Below, piece after piece: positions 40,982 through 51,166 of a stretch of 64,000 bases of DNA. The notes beneath the pieces were generated by a model that was not told the DNA's origin, made no database searches, and worked only from the letters and a program-made list of their open reading frames with translations. The translations under genes and the position numbers were made by a program. The stretch covers positions 1 through 64,000 of the forward strand of contig JADJMO010000007.1 in NCBI GenBank assembly GCA_016709545.1, written 5' to 3'. Origin of the DNA: Myxococcales bacterium. Its GTDB lineage: Bacteria > Myxococcota_A > Polyangia > Polyangiales > JADJMO01. Each line of letters starts with the position of its first letter. Position 1 is the stretch's first letter.

Positions 40982-41671
40982 ATGGGACGGACGGTGTTGC
41001 GGATCGGGTCGGTGCTCGCCCTGCTCTCTGGTCTCTCCGGGTGCGCGGAGGATGCTGCGAGCGACGTCGGGACCGGGACCGATGCCGCGCCGGACGCGGT
41101 CGGCGACACGGGGACGCTCGGTGACGCGGGAGCGCTCGGGGACACGGGATCGGTCGGTGATGTGGGCGGCGACACCAGCGTGGACGCCGTGGTGGCGGAC
41201 ACGGCGATCGCCGACACCGCAATCGCCGACACCGGGACCGCCGACACCGGGATCGCCGACACCGGGATCGCCGACACCAAGATCGCCGACACCGGGATCA
41301 CCGACACGGGCCCCGGCGACACGGGCCTCGGCGACACGGGTCTTGTCGACACGGGCGCCTGGTCCCCGACGGCGCACGTCCACATCTACATCTCGAACAC
41401 GTGCGCGGTGACGACCGACCCGGTGTCGTTCGACGTGCCGGCCGGGAAGAACGTGAAGGTCTCGTGGCACAACCACAGCCTCTACTACCGGGCCGACGTC
41501 TGGGCGAGCTACGGCGGCGGCTTCCTCGCGCTCGAGAAGAGCGCCACCTGGAACGAGACCTACGAGCACTGCTTCATCAAGAGCACGCACACCGAGTGGG
41601 TCGACGTCACGCCCGAGGGCTCGCCCTCGTCGTGCGGCAAGCAGCGCGTCTACTTCTACTGCCACGCCTGA
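40982..41671 (+). CDS. Lipoprotein with DTG minisatellite linker
   Basis: 229 residues. Signal TVLRIGSVLALLSGLSGC with lipobox. Residues about 35-125 are a low-complexity linker of DTG/ADTG units encoded by 15-bp DNA repeats. The C-terminal domain (HVHIYISNTCAVTTDPVSFD, then WVDVTPEGSP) is beta-rich with four Cys (two near SSCGKQRVYFYCH). The linker is probably a spacer that holds the domain away from the membrane. It is divergent from the ATPase gene by about 100 bases, so they may share a regulatory region. Confidence 0.8.
   Translation: MGRTVLRIGSVLALLSGLSGCAEDAASDVGTGTDAAPDAVGDTGTLGDAGALGDTGSVGDVGGDTSVDAVVADTAIADTAIADTGTADTGIADTGIADTKIADTGITDTGPGDTGLGDTGLVDTGAWSPTAHVHIYISNTCAVTTDPVSFDVPAGKNVKVSWHNHSLYYRADVWASYGGGFLALEKSATWNETYEHCFIKSTHTEWVDVTPEGSPSSCGKQRVYFYCHA
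41205..41360. repeat. 15-bp minisatellite (GACACCGGGATCGCC variants)
   Basis: Perfect or near-perfect 15-base units (GACACCGGGATCGCC and single-base variants) coding Asp-Thr-Gly/Lys-Ile-Ala. Exact neighbouring copies (for example the two before ...AAGATCGCC) allow slippage, so linker length may vary between strains. Confidence 0.8.
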
Positions 41672-41744
41672 CCGCCGGGCGGAGTCGTCGAGCGTTCGAC
41701 TATTTTCGAGCGCGCCGCCACCGTGCGCGTGCATCCTCTAGGCC

Positions 41745-44700
41745 ATGACGCAGGTTCGATTCCCGGCGGCGCCGGGCACCCACCGACATCGCGTGCACGA
41801 GGCCCTCTCTCTGCGAGTCCCGACCGGCGACGACACCGCGACCCGCTGGCTCTCTGGCGTGGCGGCCTTCCGGGATCGCGACGGCGCGCGCGCGCTCCGG
41901 CTCGTCGGCGACGACTCGCGCCGGGTGCGTGGCGTCGCCTTCGTCGTGTCGCCGCTCGCCTGCGACGACCGCGAAGCCACCGCTGCGCTGCAGGTCGCGT
42001 GGTCGGTGCGCGGCGATCGGCCGTTGCTCCGACGAATGCGGCGCGCGGGGCGCCTCGCGGCGATCGATGCCTTCCTCGAAGGCCTCGCGCGCGACGGACA
42101 CCTGCTCGAGCTGGTCGACGACCTCCCGTTCGGGTCGGAGCCCTGCGTGCGTCGGTTCCTCGCCCACGCGCTCGAGCGACCGAGTCGCCGGTTCTGGGAT
42201 GGCCTCGCCGTGTCCCACCCCGCGGTCCTCGCGGAGCTCCTCGAAGCCCGGTGGCGCGCCGTCGAGGGTGAGGCGGATCCGGTCACCCGGCAGCTCACCG
42301 AGCGACACCACCGTCGACTCGCGGATCGCGTCCCACAGCCTGCGCTCCGCCTGGTCGAGCTGCTGCTCGAGCGAGGCATCGAGCCCGCGCAGGCGATCTT
42401 CACCGAGCTCCTGCGCAAGCTGCCGACCGAGACCGTCGAGGTCGCGGTTCGCCACGCGGCGCGCGTCCCAGGCGGCATCTTCGCGAAGCGACTGTCCGAG
42501 CTCGAGCCGTCGCTCCTCGGGCGGGTCGTCGCGAACGCCCCGCACCTGCTCGGGGACTTCGGACCGCGGGTCCGCACGCTGAGCCACGACCGCCGGCGGG
42601 CTCTCGCGGAAGCCTGGCGCGACGCGAGCGCGCGCTTCCCCGCGTGCGGAACGCACCTGCTCCGATGGCTGTCCGACGACGATGCGCGGACTGTCGCCTA
42701 CGAGCGGTGGAGCCTCGCGGCGCGCGACCGTGACGGCGTCATCGCCGCGGAGGCGCTCGCCGCGCTGCCGATCGAGCTCGCGGCGAAGGAGGCGCGCCGT
42801 CACCTCTTCGAGGTGGTGGCGCTCGAGATCGCTCCCGCTCGGCGAATCTCCGGGATCGCTCGCTACCTCCCCTTCGCCGACCTCGAACGCGCGGTGGCCG
42901 ATCAGCTCGGGCACCCCGACGGAGCGACGCGCAGCCTCGCGCTGACCGAGCTGCTCGCGAACGCGGGCGTGTACCCCGACGACACGACGCTGCCAGCGCG
43001 AGCGCTCGAGCGGGTCCTCGCCCGCAAGTTCGAGCAGGACCCGGTGCGCGGGGCCATGTTCGAGACCCTCGCGCGCTGGCCGCGGAGGGTGTGGAAGCGC
43101 GAGCACCTGGAAGCCGTGGGTACGGCGGTCCGGGACGCGCTCGACGCCGCCGATCTCTCGATCTCCACCGCGGCCGCGGCGCAGAGGCTCGTCGCGCGCC
43201 TGCTCGGGGTCGACGGCGCGTGGGCCGCCGACCTGCTCGCGACGACGATCAAGGAGCGCGGCGCGCTCTACGATCCGAACTTCGGCGCGAAGCTCTCGGA
43301 CGCCGACGTGCGCATCGCCGCGCCCCACCTGCTGGCGATCGTCGAGGCGTGGACCACGCAGGAGCGCGCCTACTGGCTCGTCGCGTTCGCGAACGGGCTC
43401 GGCCCGCGGCTGCACCTGGTCTCGGGGCTCGGCGAGCTGCTCGCGCGCGCGCGCACGCAGACGCCGTGGGAGTGGATCGCGACCCAGTTCACCGAGACGT
43501 TGGCGCGGCACGACCCCGAACGTCACGCGGCGACGCTCGAGGACGTGGTGCGACAATACCGCGAGCGATACTGGTACAGCGCGACCTTCGCGCTCGCCGA
43601 GCTGCACGGCCTCGTCGGACGCGATACCGCGCGCCGCCGCAGTCGAAGGCGCCCGACCTTGCCGGAACCCCTGTCGGCCTGGCTCGCTGACATCGCGCGC
43701 TCGCTCGACCAGAACCGGTCCCCGCAGGCGTTGGCCGCGCTCTCTCGCCGTGACCCGCGCACCTTCGACCGCGTGACCGCCGAGGTGCTCGGCGCCGACG
43801 CGAGCGTCGCGGCCGTGGCGCCGGTGCAACGCTGGATCCATCGCCACCGACAAGATCTGCTCGAGCCCTACCTCGACGGCGCGCGGGTTCGCGGGCGCTT
43901 CGCCTCGGGAAAGACCGGCTGGATCTTGTCGTTCGCGGACGGCTTCTTTCGCTGGACCCCCGACGTGGTCGGGCGGTTCGCGCGCGCGCTCGAGGCGATC
44001 GTCCTCGATCCCGATCGCGACACGCCCGCGGTGTTCGACGCGCTGACCCGCTGGCCGCGCATGGAGTACGCGCCGATGGATCGTCTGATCGCGCTCGCTC
44101 GCGACCAGCGACCGGCCATCCGTGAGAAGGCGATCCGCGTCCTCGCCCGTTGCGACGCCGGGCAGGGGGTGCCGACGCTGCTCGCGTGCCTCGCCGACGA
44201 GCGCGCGCGGTTCGCCATCTACGGTCTGCGCCGCGCCCTCTTCGGCATGGTCGGCGACCGGGCCCTCGCGCTCCTGATCGACGTCCCGATGAAGAAGGTG
44301 ACGGTCGCGAAGGAGGTCGTGCGGCTCACGGGCGAGCTGCGCGCGGCCGGCTCCTTCGCGCGGCTCCGAGAGCTCTCGTCGGCCCCGCTGCACCGCGACG
44401 TTCGGATCGCGCTCCTTCGCGCGCTCTGGGATCACCTCGATCGACCAGAGACGTGGGCCCTGTTCGAGGCGGCGGTCACCGATCCGGACTGGGTGGTCGC
44501 GAGCCGCCTCGCCGACATCCCCGCGAATCGGCTGACCGAGGCCCTCGACGGGAGCCTCTCGGGGCTGCTCGCGCGGCTGGTTGCGCGGCCCGAGCCCGCG
44601 GCGCGCATCGATCTGCTAGGGCGCGCAGCGCAGCTCCCTGGTCGACCGCCAGGGAGTCTTCCTCCAGGCCTGCCGCGCACGGTTGCGCTCGCCGTACGAC

Positions 44701-45303
44701 GACGAGACCCGTGCCGCGGTGCAGGCCGTGCTCGCGCGCTCCACGGAGGACGACGTGCCCGCCTTCGAGGCCGCGCTGGACACCCTCCGCGAGGACCCCC
44801 GGGCGCTGCACGTCGCCGCGGCCGCCCTCGTCGCGCACGATGTTCGCGCGCGACGCAGCCATCGTCAGGCGGCCGCAGCGCTCGAGACGGTCGCCCTCCG
44901 TGACCCACGCTGGAGCAAGCTCGCGGTCGAGGCCTCCGCCGCGCGGGTCCTCGCGGGCGAGCTCGTCGCGACCCTCGAGCGTCTGGCGGAGGCCGGCGCG
45001 CTCGACATCGACGCTGCCATCGCCGCCAAGAACGCCGTGGCCACCCTCCGGGAAGAGGACCTCGAGGCGACGACCGCGGCGCTCGGCGTGAGCCGCCACG
45101 CGATCGTTCGACGGATCGCGGTGTGGGCGCTCGAACGTGACGCGGGCCCCGGTCGAGGCTGGACGCCACCGCGCCTCGCTCTCCTCGAGCGCCTGCGTTC
45201 GGATTCCGTCGCCGAAGTCGCGGGCGCCGCGGAGCGCGTCTGGCCGCCGCGCGAGATGTGCCCCTCACCCGACAGGTCGTCGCCGCCACGCTCACGCAGC
45301 TAG
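41745..45303 (+). CDS. HEAT-like alpha-helical repeat protein, one frameshift
   Basis: From ATG 41745 the frame is open to about 44,620, where it changes. Removing one G from the GGG at 44,619-44,621 restores LLGAQRSSLVDRQG and continues to the stop at 45,303 (exactly 1,185 residues). Many helical pairs occur (RIALLRALWDHLDRPETWAL; REKAIRVLARCDAGQGVPTL), with the hydrophobic spacing of HEAT-type alpha-solenoids, and no signal peptide. Solenoids of this type usually act as scaffolds or adaptors. The function here is unknown. As sequenced, the last 230 residues are out of frame with the rest. Confidence 0.65.
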
Positions 45304-45311
45304 GTATCCAT

Positions 45312-45626
45312 TCACGGGACGATGCTGCCGCACGGGGCGGCGCACTTGAACGTGGCCGAGGTGCAGCTCTTGTCTCCGATGCAGTCGTCGCACTGCTGCA
45401 CCTTGCTGAAGTAGTTGGTGTCCTTACTGGCCGCCGAGTTGCAGCGGTCGCGACAGCCGGACTGATCGTACTTGGAGTCGTAGCAATCGGCGTAGCGCGA
45501 GCAGATCTGGCTGCAGTCGATCTGGCGTTCGACCGCGCTGCAGCCCGTGCTGCCCTGGGCGACGAAGGCCACGGTCAGGCCGACGAAGAGCGAAGCCGTG
45601 GCGACGCGGAGCGAGAGGGGGTTCAT
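45312..45626 (-). CDS. Small Cys-rich lipoprotein
   Basis: 104 residues. Signal peptide SLRVATASLFVGLTVAFVAQ followed by lipobox STGC. The mature part (CSQICSRYADCYDSKYDQSG, then CRDRCNSAASKDTNYFSKVQ) has about ten Cys in CxxxC and CxxC spacing, probably disulfide-bonded. No known family. Convergent with the HEAT gene (eight bases apart). Confidence 0.75.
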   Translation of the reverse strand: MNPLSLRVATASLFVGLTVAFVAQGSTGCSAVERQIDCSQICSRYADCYDSKYDQSGCRDRCNSAASKDTNYFSKVQQCDDCIGDKSCTSATFKCAAPCGSIVP

Positions 45627-45930
45627 GCTGCGGCCTGCAGCAACCGCTGTGCCGCGCAGGCTCATCGTATTGGTCGCGCGCTGCGGGCGTTTTCGGCCCG
45701 CTTCGCGCGCCATCCTGCCCCAGTGCGAACTATCGCCTCGCCCCGCTCCGCGCCTCCAGCGACTGTATCCGCGCGGTTGGCGGCGGGCGCCGGAGCGAAC
45801 GTCGAAACGGTCGGGAAGACCGCCGGTCGTGAAGAGGTCGCAGCGGCGCGCCACGCGGTTGCGCCGAGTTCCTGGGTCATTGTCGGTGATGACCTGCGAG
45901 CGCACCTCTCGCCGCGCGGTATGCTTCCGC
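45627..45930. other. Intergenic region between two divergent lipoprotein genes
   Basis: Roughly 300 bases, the shared upstream region of two divergent Cys-containing lipoprotein genes. I see no clear terminator, RNA gene or palindrome; promoters for both genes are expected here. Confidence 0.35.
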
Positions 45931-46668
45931 ATGGCCAAGCCCACGAGTTCAGCGCTGCTCTTAGCGATCCTCGCCGGCTGTGCTTCCTCGGAATCGCCCA
46001 GCGGTCCGATGGATGCAGGCAGCGACAGCGCGTCGAAAGACTCCGGCGCCGACGTGCTGTCGGACACCCCTTCTGGTCCCGACACGAGACTGCCGCCGGT
46101 GATCTGCAACAACCCGCTGCCCTCCGACTTCGTGTGCGAGCCGACGCGCGACGCCCCGGGCAAGAGCGTCTGCACCGACGCCGCGATCGACGCCATGCTC
46201 GCGTGCTTCGGGACCACCGGCTCCGACGCGGCGTGCGCGAAGGCGCAGGCCGACTTCCCCGCGTGTGCGCAGTGCGCGATGAAGGACTGGCTCGTCGACA
46301 ATCGGCTCTCCGCCGCCGCGTGCGTCTCGAAGATCGACCCAGGCGCTGCGTGCGCCCGCGCCGTCCAGTGCAACACCGACTGTCTCGCGTTCGTCTGCTC
46401 GGACAAGAAGTGCGATTCGACGCCGGGCTCGGGGAGCGTCGCCTCGCGGAGCGAGCTGCAGGACTGCTACGTCAGCGCCCAGTTTGCCGGCTCCTCCGTG
46501 AAGGGCAAGGGCGCCTGCTACGACCTGGCGTCCAAGGACTACGCGGCCTGTGCCGCGGACTCCAAGTACGCCGTGTGCTTCCTGAGGACCATCGACGACG
46601 CACGCTTCTTCCTCCGCGGGGCCTGCCGAGACGGGGGCGATTTCAGCAACGTCTCGGTCGCGAAGTAG
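45931..46668 (+). CDS. Cys-rich lipoprotein
   Basis: 245 residues. Signal AKPTSSALLLAILAGC with lipobox, an acidic Ser/Asp-rich linker (SGPMDAGSDSASKDSGADVL), then a Cys-rich domain with about 16 Cys (DAMLACFGTTGSDAACAKAQ; CNTDCLAFVCSDKKC). It is similar in style, but not by clear homology, to the divergent small lipoprotein at 45.3-45.6 kb. Function unknown. Probably outside the cytoplasm. Confidence 0.75.
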   Translation: MAKPTSSALLLAILAGCASSESPSGPMDAGSDSASKDSGADVLSDTPSGPDTRLPPVICNNPLPSDFVCEPTRDAPGKSVCTDAAIDAMLACFGTTGSDAACAKAQADFPACAQCAMKDWLVDNRLSAAACVSKIDPGAACARAVQCNTDCLAFVCSDKKCDSTPGSGSVASRSELQDCYVSAQFAGSSVKGKGACYDLASKDYAACAADSKYAVCFLRTIDDARFFLRGACRDGGDFSNVSVAK

Positions 46669-46682
46669 CTGTGCGAGCGCGT

Positions 46683-47165
46683 CTAGAGAACGCGCCATTC
46701 GTACCCGATGCGCACGCGGAGTTCGCGGTAGATCTCGCCCTGACCCCCTGCGCTGGCCTCAGGGTCGACATGCAGCCAACCACCCCATAGCGGAATGCCT
46801 AGCCGATAGGCCAAACCCACGGTCATGCCGACGTGAGGGTAATGAGCACCTACGGCCGGGTCGACCAAGCCGACACCTACGCGCGGCCCATGGCGCCACG
46901 GGTGCGGTCCGAAGTCGATGCCGGCCCACAGGAGGCCCTCGCCCGTGAGGCCAGCTCTGTTGACGCTCGAGTATGCCGTGAGCGAGAGATCGAGCCGCAG
47001 CGGCAGGCTCGACGGAACCCACTCGAAGCGACCATACACGAACGGTCGGTACGCAGGCGCGGGCGGCTTCGGCCCATCCGAGGAGAGTTGCAGCTGGTCC
47101 CACCGGCCTGCGCCGGCGCCCCCGTGAACCGTGAACGCTGCGAAGAGAACGGCCGGAACGATCAC
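46683..47165 (-). CDS. Small outer-membrane beta-barrel-like protein
   Basis: 160 residues. Short signal VPAVLFAAFTVHGGAGA. The rest alternates hydrophobic and polar residues with many Gly and aromatics (FVYGRFEWVPSSLPLRLDLS, RVGVGLVDPAVGAHYPHVGM, RELRVRIGYEWRVL), as in an eight-stranded barrel. Cysteine-free. Function unknown. Confidence 0.7.
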   Translation of the reverse strand: MIVPAVLFAAFTVHGGAGAGRWDQLQLSSDGPKPPAPAYRPFVYGRFEWVPSSLPLRLDLSLTAYSSVNRAGLTGEGLLWAGIDFGPHPWRHGPRVGVGLVDPAVGAHYPHVGMTVGLAYRLGIPLWGGWLHVDPEASAGGQGEIYRELRVRIGYEWRVL

Positions 47166-47282
47166 CGTGGGACTCCAACGCTCGCCCGATGCAGCATCGC
47201 CTCGGAAGTCTGATGCTCCCTCGAATCTAGCACGCAGAAGAGCGCGAGCTGTCGGAGGCCACCGCTTCCTGACCGGATCGCG

Positions 47283-48305
47283 TCAATCGCAGCACACCGC
47301 GCCGGCGCGCAGCCCTGCGCCCTTGCCGTCGTCGTTGCACCCGCCGAACACGCGGCCCGTCGTCGTGGACTCGTAGCCGCACGCGACCCAGGTGCAGTAG
47401 TTCCCCGAGCCGTCGTACTTCGTGGCCGCGCAGGCGCGCATGGGCGCGTTCGCCGGGCAGAAGTTGCTGCTCGTCGACTTCGACGCGCGACACGCGGTCT
47501 CGCTGCCGCTGCCCGCGAGGTAGTCCTTCACCCAGTAGTGGTGGTTCGGCGCGAGCCCCGCGCGTCGCGCCGTGAACTCTTCCGCCGTGCAGACGTGCCG
47601 GCCCGCGCCGCACAGCTTGCTGCCCTCGCTCCAGGCGACGGTGCCCGCGCAGCCCCACATGCCCGCGCCGGTCGCGCCGTCGAACGTCTGCTGGACCGTG
47701 CCGCTCGCGCACGCCGCGCCGGTGCACGCGCCGAACGCGTCCCAGGTGCAGGTCGCGGTGCAGGTGCGGGTCTTGGTGCCGCCGTCGGGGCACGCGCTCA
47801 TCTCCGTGGTGCCGGCCGCGCAGGCGCCCTCGGCGCCGCACGTGCCGTAGTCGCTCCACCCCGTCGCGAGGCAGGTGCGGGTCTGCGTGCCACAGCGGCC
47901 GCAGCCGCGGACCTCGGTCCCGCCCACCGTGCCGCACGGTGACGGCGTGCCCTCGCAGGCCCCGAACGCGCCCCAGGTACAGCTCGCAGTGCAGGTGCGC
48001 TTGCGGGCGCCGCCGCCGGTGCAGGCCTCGCTCTCGGTGGCGCCCGCCGCGCAGACGCCTTCGCCGCTGCACGTACTGAAGTCCGACCACTTGCCGTTGC
48101 TGCCGCACACGCGCACGCGCGAGCCGCACTTGCCGCAGGCGGCCTTCTCGGATTGACCGGGCGGACACGGACCCGTGTCGACCGCGCTGTCCGACGGAGA
48201 GGCCGTGTCGTCGACGGCGGCGTCGCCGTTCTCGAACGACACGGAAGAGGAGCTGCACCCGAAGGCGCCGACCAGGGCCCAAACACCGACGATCCAGGTA
48301 CGCAT
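47283..48305 (-). CDS. Cys-rich lipoprotein with repeated ten-Cys modules
   Basis: 340 residues. Signal TWIVGVWALVGAFGC with lipobox. The first half is made of repeats of CTASCTWGAFGACEG / CTATCTWDAFGACTG, about 50 residues apart, each with 'CTATCTW.AFGAC'. The C-terminal third (MWGCAGTVAWSEGSKLCGAG, HVCTAEEFTARR) looks like a separate domain. Tight DNA-level repeats occur around the CTWxAFGAC units. No catalytic motif is visible. Likely a cell-surface protein. Confidence 0.8.
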   Translation of the reverse strand: MRTWIVGVWALVGAFGCSSSSVSFENGDAAVDDTASPSDSAVDTGPCPPGQSEKAACGKCGSRVRVCGSNGKWSDFSTCSGEGVCAAGATESEACTGGGARKRTCTASCTWGAFGACEGTPSPCGTVGGTEVRGCGRCGTQTRTCLATGWSDYGTCGAEGACAAGTTEMSACPDGGTKTRTCTATCTWDAFGACTGAACASGTVQQTFDGATGAGMWGCAGTVAWSEGSKLCGAGRHVCTAEEFTARRAGLAPNHHYWVKDYLAGSGSETACRASKSTSSNFCPANAPMRACAATKYDGSGNYCTWVACGYESTTTGRVFGGCNDDGKGAGLRAGAVCCD

Positions 48306-48409
48306 GCGCCTCCAGCAGGTGCGGGCCGAGGTCGGCCCATTCGCTCTGCTGACAGGACGGCGGCGTCCGCGTCGCAAGGAAAGATCGTCGGAGCGACGAA
48401 ACGCCGCCG

Positions 48410-49366
48410 TCAACGCCGGAACGCGCGGCGCGCCGCGGCCCGCAGGACCTCACCGTGCCGCAGCACGAGCCCCGGGTGCCCCGTCTCGACCCACACGAGC
48501 TCGCTCCCTTGCCAGTGTTCGTGCAGCCGGCGCGATTGATCCGGCGACACGTACCCGTCGTGCTTCCCCGCCACGATCACCGTCGTCGCCGCGCTCGTCG
48601 GCGCCGCGTGGCGCAAGAGGTCCGCCGGGGCCAAGAGCTCCGCGAGCCGCGCGCGCGGGTCCTCGCCGCCGAGCGCGGCGAAGTCCACCGACCGCGAGAG
48701 GAGCCCCTCGAGGAACACCGGCACCGGCGACGCCGCCGCCGCGAACAGCGCCGTCGCGAGCGCGCGCTCCTCGCAGGTGGCCACGATCGCCGCGATGCTG
48801 GCCCCCATGCTGAACCCCGACACGCCGAGGTCGTGGAACCCATGCGCCTCGAACCAGCCGAGGATGCCGCGGATCTCCTCGACCACCCCCACCGTCATCG
48901 CGAAGTGGTCGCGCACCGTGCGGATGAACGCGCCGGTCTGATCGGGCGGGCGGCGCGCGCCGTAGAGCGGGTTCTCCACCAGCACGACGCCGATGCCGTG
49001 GTCGCGCACCAAAGGGCCGTAGAGCAGCTTGCGCAGGCTGAACCCCTGGTCGCCGCTGGCCGCCGGCACCACGTAGATCGGCGTCGCCTTCGTGAAGTGC
49101 GGCGGCAGCATGCGCAAGAGGTGCCCCTTGCGCGCGGCATCCGGCAGCTCCGGCACCGGCGACGCGTAGGTGCCCTCGGCGAGCTCGAGGCCCTTCTGCA
49201 CCACGGTGCGCTCCCAGACGAGGTCGACCTCGCGACGCGGCAGCCGCCAGCGCGGGGGCGCGATGAGCGCCTCGATCTCCGCCACGTCGCCGAAGCCGTC
49301 GCGGAACAGGCGCGCCCGCCCGGTCTTGCGGGCGACGAGGTGGTCGAGCCAGTGGGACCTCGCCAT
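48410..49366 (-). CDS. Alpha/beta hydrolase, ABHD18-like
   Basis: 318 residues, starting at MARSHWLDHLVARK (49366). An ATG four codons earlier is possible. The nucleophile elbow is GVSGFSMGASIAAIV (Ser in G-F-S-M-G). Acid is likely Asp in VIVAGKHDGYVSPDQ, and His in VETGHPGLVLRHGE. An N-terminal region (WERTVVQKGLELAEGTYASP) and the overall order match ABHD18-type hydrolases. Substrate cannot be read from sequence. It is divergent from the O-methyltransferase gene by about 50 bases. Confidence 0.75.
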   Translation of the reverse strand: MARSHWLDHLVARKTGRARLFRDGFGDVAEIEALIAPPRWRLPRREVDLVWERTVVQKGLELAEGTYASPVPELPDAARKGHLLRMLPPHFTKATPIYVVPAASGDQGFSLRKLLYGPLVRDHGIGVVLVENPLYGARRPPDQTGAFIRTVRDHFAMTVGVVEEIRGILGWFEAHGFHDLGVSGFSMGASIAAIVATCEERALATALFAAAASPVPVFLEGLLSRSVDFAALGGEDPRARLAELLAPADLLRHAAPTSAATTVIVAGKHDGYVSPDQSRRLHEHWQGSELVWVETGHPGLVLRHGEVLRAAARRAFRR

Positions 49367-49417
49367 CCGGCCGACCATAGCCGACCGCCCGACGCTCGGC
49401 GTACCTTTGGGCCCGCG

Positions 49418-50521
49418 ATGGAGCTCGACGAAAAGCCCCTGCCCGATCCGCCGCCCGACTTCGTGCTCAAGGCCGTGATGGCCGCGCGACAGAAGGGGCG
49501 CGCGGCGTTCGACGCGGCGTTCCCGGCGGAGGTCGTGCTGTTCGACTGGATCGGTGGCCTGCCGCGGCTGATCATCGCGGGGCGCATGGCCGCGCTGCGC
49601 GTGCCCGACCTGCTCGCGCAAGGGCCCCTCTCGTCGGAGGAGATCGCGACGCGCCTCGGGCAGGACGTGGACGCCATGCACCGCTCGCTGCGGGTGTGCG
49701 CCGCGCACGGCCTCTTCACCCTGCGCGGCGACGGACGGTTCGAGAACAACCGCCTCTCGCGCGCGCTCGAGACCGGCACCCCGAGCCGCACACGGGATTT
49801 CTTCGAGTACTACAGCTCGGCCTCCAACGTCGCCGCGTGGCGCGATTTCCCGGAGACGCTCCGCACCGGCGAGAACGCCTTCGACCGCGTGCACGGCGTG
49901 AGCGTGTGGGACTGGTTCGACGCCCACCCGCACGAGCGCGAGACGTTCGCGCAGGCGATGATGGGCATGTCGGTGATGGTCGCGCCGTTCGTCGCCAAGA
50001 TGTACCCGTTCCACGAGCTCGGCACGCTGTGCGACGTGGGCGGCGGCCGCGGCACGCTGCTCAGCGAGCTCCTCGTGCGCAACCCCGGCCTCAAGGGAAT
50101 CCTCTGCGACGCGCCGGGCGTGCTCGACTCCGCGCGCAGCCTCGTCGCCGCGCGCGGCCTCGTCGATCGGATGGACCTCGTGCCGGGGAGCTTCTTCGAC
50201 GAGGTGCCGAGCGGCGCCGACGCCTACCTCCTCAAGACCGTGCTCCACGACTGGGACGACCGGCGGTGCGAGAAGATCCTCGGCGTCGTGCGCAAGGCGA
50301 TGAAGCCCGGGGCCAAGGTGCTCGTGGTGGAGCAGCTCGTGGAGCGGCTCGCCGACGACCCGATGGGCACCGGGAGCGACGTGCAGATGATGATCGTCTG
50401 CGGCGAGGGGCGCGAGCGCGGGCGCGACGAGTTCGCCGCGCTCCTCGACCGCTCGGGGTTCGCGCTGGGCCGGGTGTTCGAGGGCCCAGTGACGGCCGTG
50501 ATCGAGGGCGTGGCGCGCTGA
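49418..50521 (+). CDS. SAM-dependent O-methyltransferase (acetylserotonin OMT-like)
   Basis: 367 residues. N-terminal dimerisation domain with winged-helix segment (IIAGRMAALRVPDLLAQGPL, then SSEEIATRLGQDVDAMHRSL), SAM-binding motif I in TLCDVGGGRGTLLSELLVRN, motif III/IV around VLHDWDDRRCEKILGVVRKA, catalytic-type His in LHDWDD. This is the plant-COMT/hydroxyneurosporene methyltransferase fold used in pigment or secondary-metabolite methylation. No such cluster adjoins it; the substrate is unknown. Confidence 0.85.
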   Translation: MELDEKPLPDPPPDFVLKAVMAARQKGRAAFDAAFPAEVVLFDWIGGLPRLIIAGRMAALRVPDLLAQGPLSSEEIATRLGQDVDAMHRSLRVCAAHGLFTLRGDGRFENNRLSRALETGTPSRTRDFFEYYSSASNVAAWRDFPETLRTGENAFDRVHGVSVWDWFDAHPHERETFAQAMMGMSVMVAPFVAKMYPFHELGTLCDVGGGRGTLLSELLVRNPGLKGILCDAPGVLDSARSLVAARGLVDRMDLVPGSFFDEVPSGADAYLLKTVLHDWDDRRCEKILGVVRKAMKPGAKVLVVEQLVERLADDPMGTGSDVQMMIVCGEGRERGRDEFAALLDRSGFALGRVFEGPVTAVIEGVAR

Positions 50522-50548
50522 CCGGGATTTCGCTACGGTCCGCCTCCC

Positions 50549-50787
50549 ATGTCGCACGGTTTCACGCCTCACAAGACGGGCAACGCCATCCTCGACAACC
50601 CGGGCATCGTCGCGAGCGTGTTCACCGCGGTCGTGCTGTTCGGCTTCGTGTTCCTGGTCGTCACCTCGGGCGGTGGCCACGGGGCGGGGCATGGCGGCGC
50701 GCACGGCGCGGCCAGCGGCTCGGCGGCCCACAGCGGCGCGCCCGCCGCGAGCGGCTCCGCGTCCGCGGCGGCCCCCGTGGCTGCGCC

Positions 50788-50794
<7 letters not shown>
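50549..50794 (+). CDS. Small single-TM protein with His/Gly/Ala-rich tail
   Basis: 81 residues. One hydrophobic segment (NPGIVASVFTAVVLFGFVFLVV) then a His/Gly/Ala/Ser-rich tail (GGGHGAGHGGAHGAASGSAA). Such 'TM plus His-rich tail' proteins occur in respiratory or metal-handling loci, but nothing here identifies a partner. The stop codon lies inside the direct repeat of the element to its right. Low-complexity composition keeps confidence moderate. Confidence 0.5.
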
Positions 50795-51155
<361 letters not shown>

Positions 51156-51166
51156 CTCGATTCTCT

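Noticed and set aside
40882..41385. N-terminal extension of the STAND ATPase through the DTG repeat
   Set aside because: The extension is the antisense of the minisatellite lipoprotein (Val/Ser/Pro repeats) and lacks domain sequence.
41700..44435. Minus-strand open frame over the HEAT-like gene
   Set aside because: Opposite a better-supported gene; composition is Arg/Glu/Gly-biased with no domain pattern.
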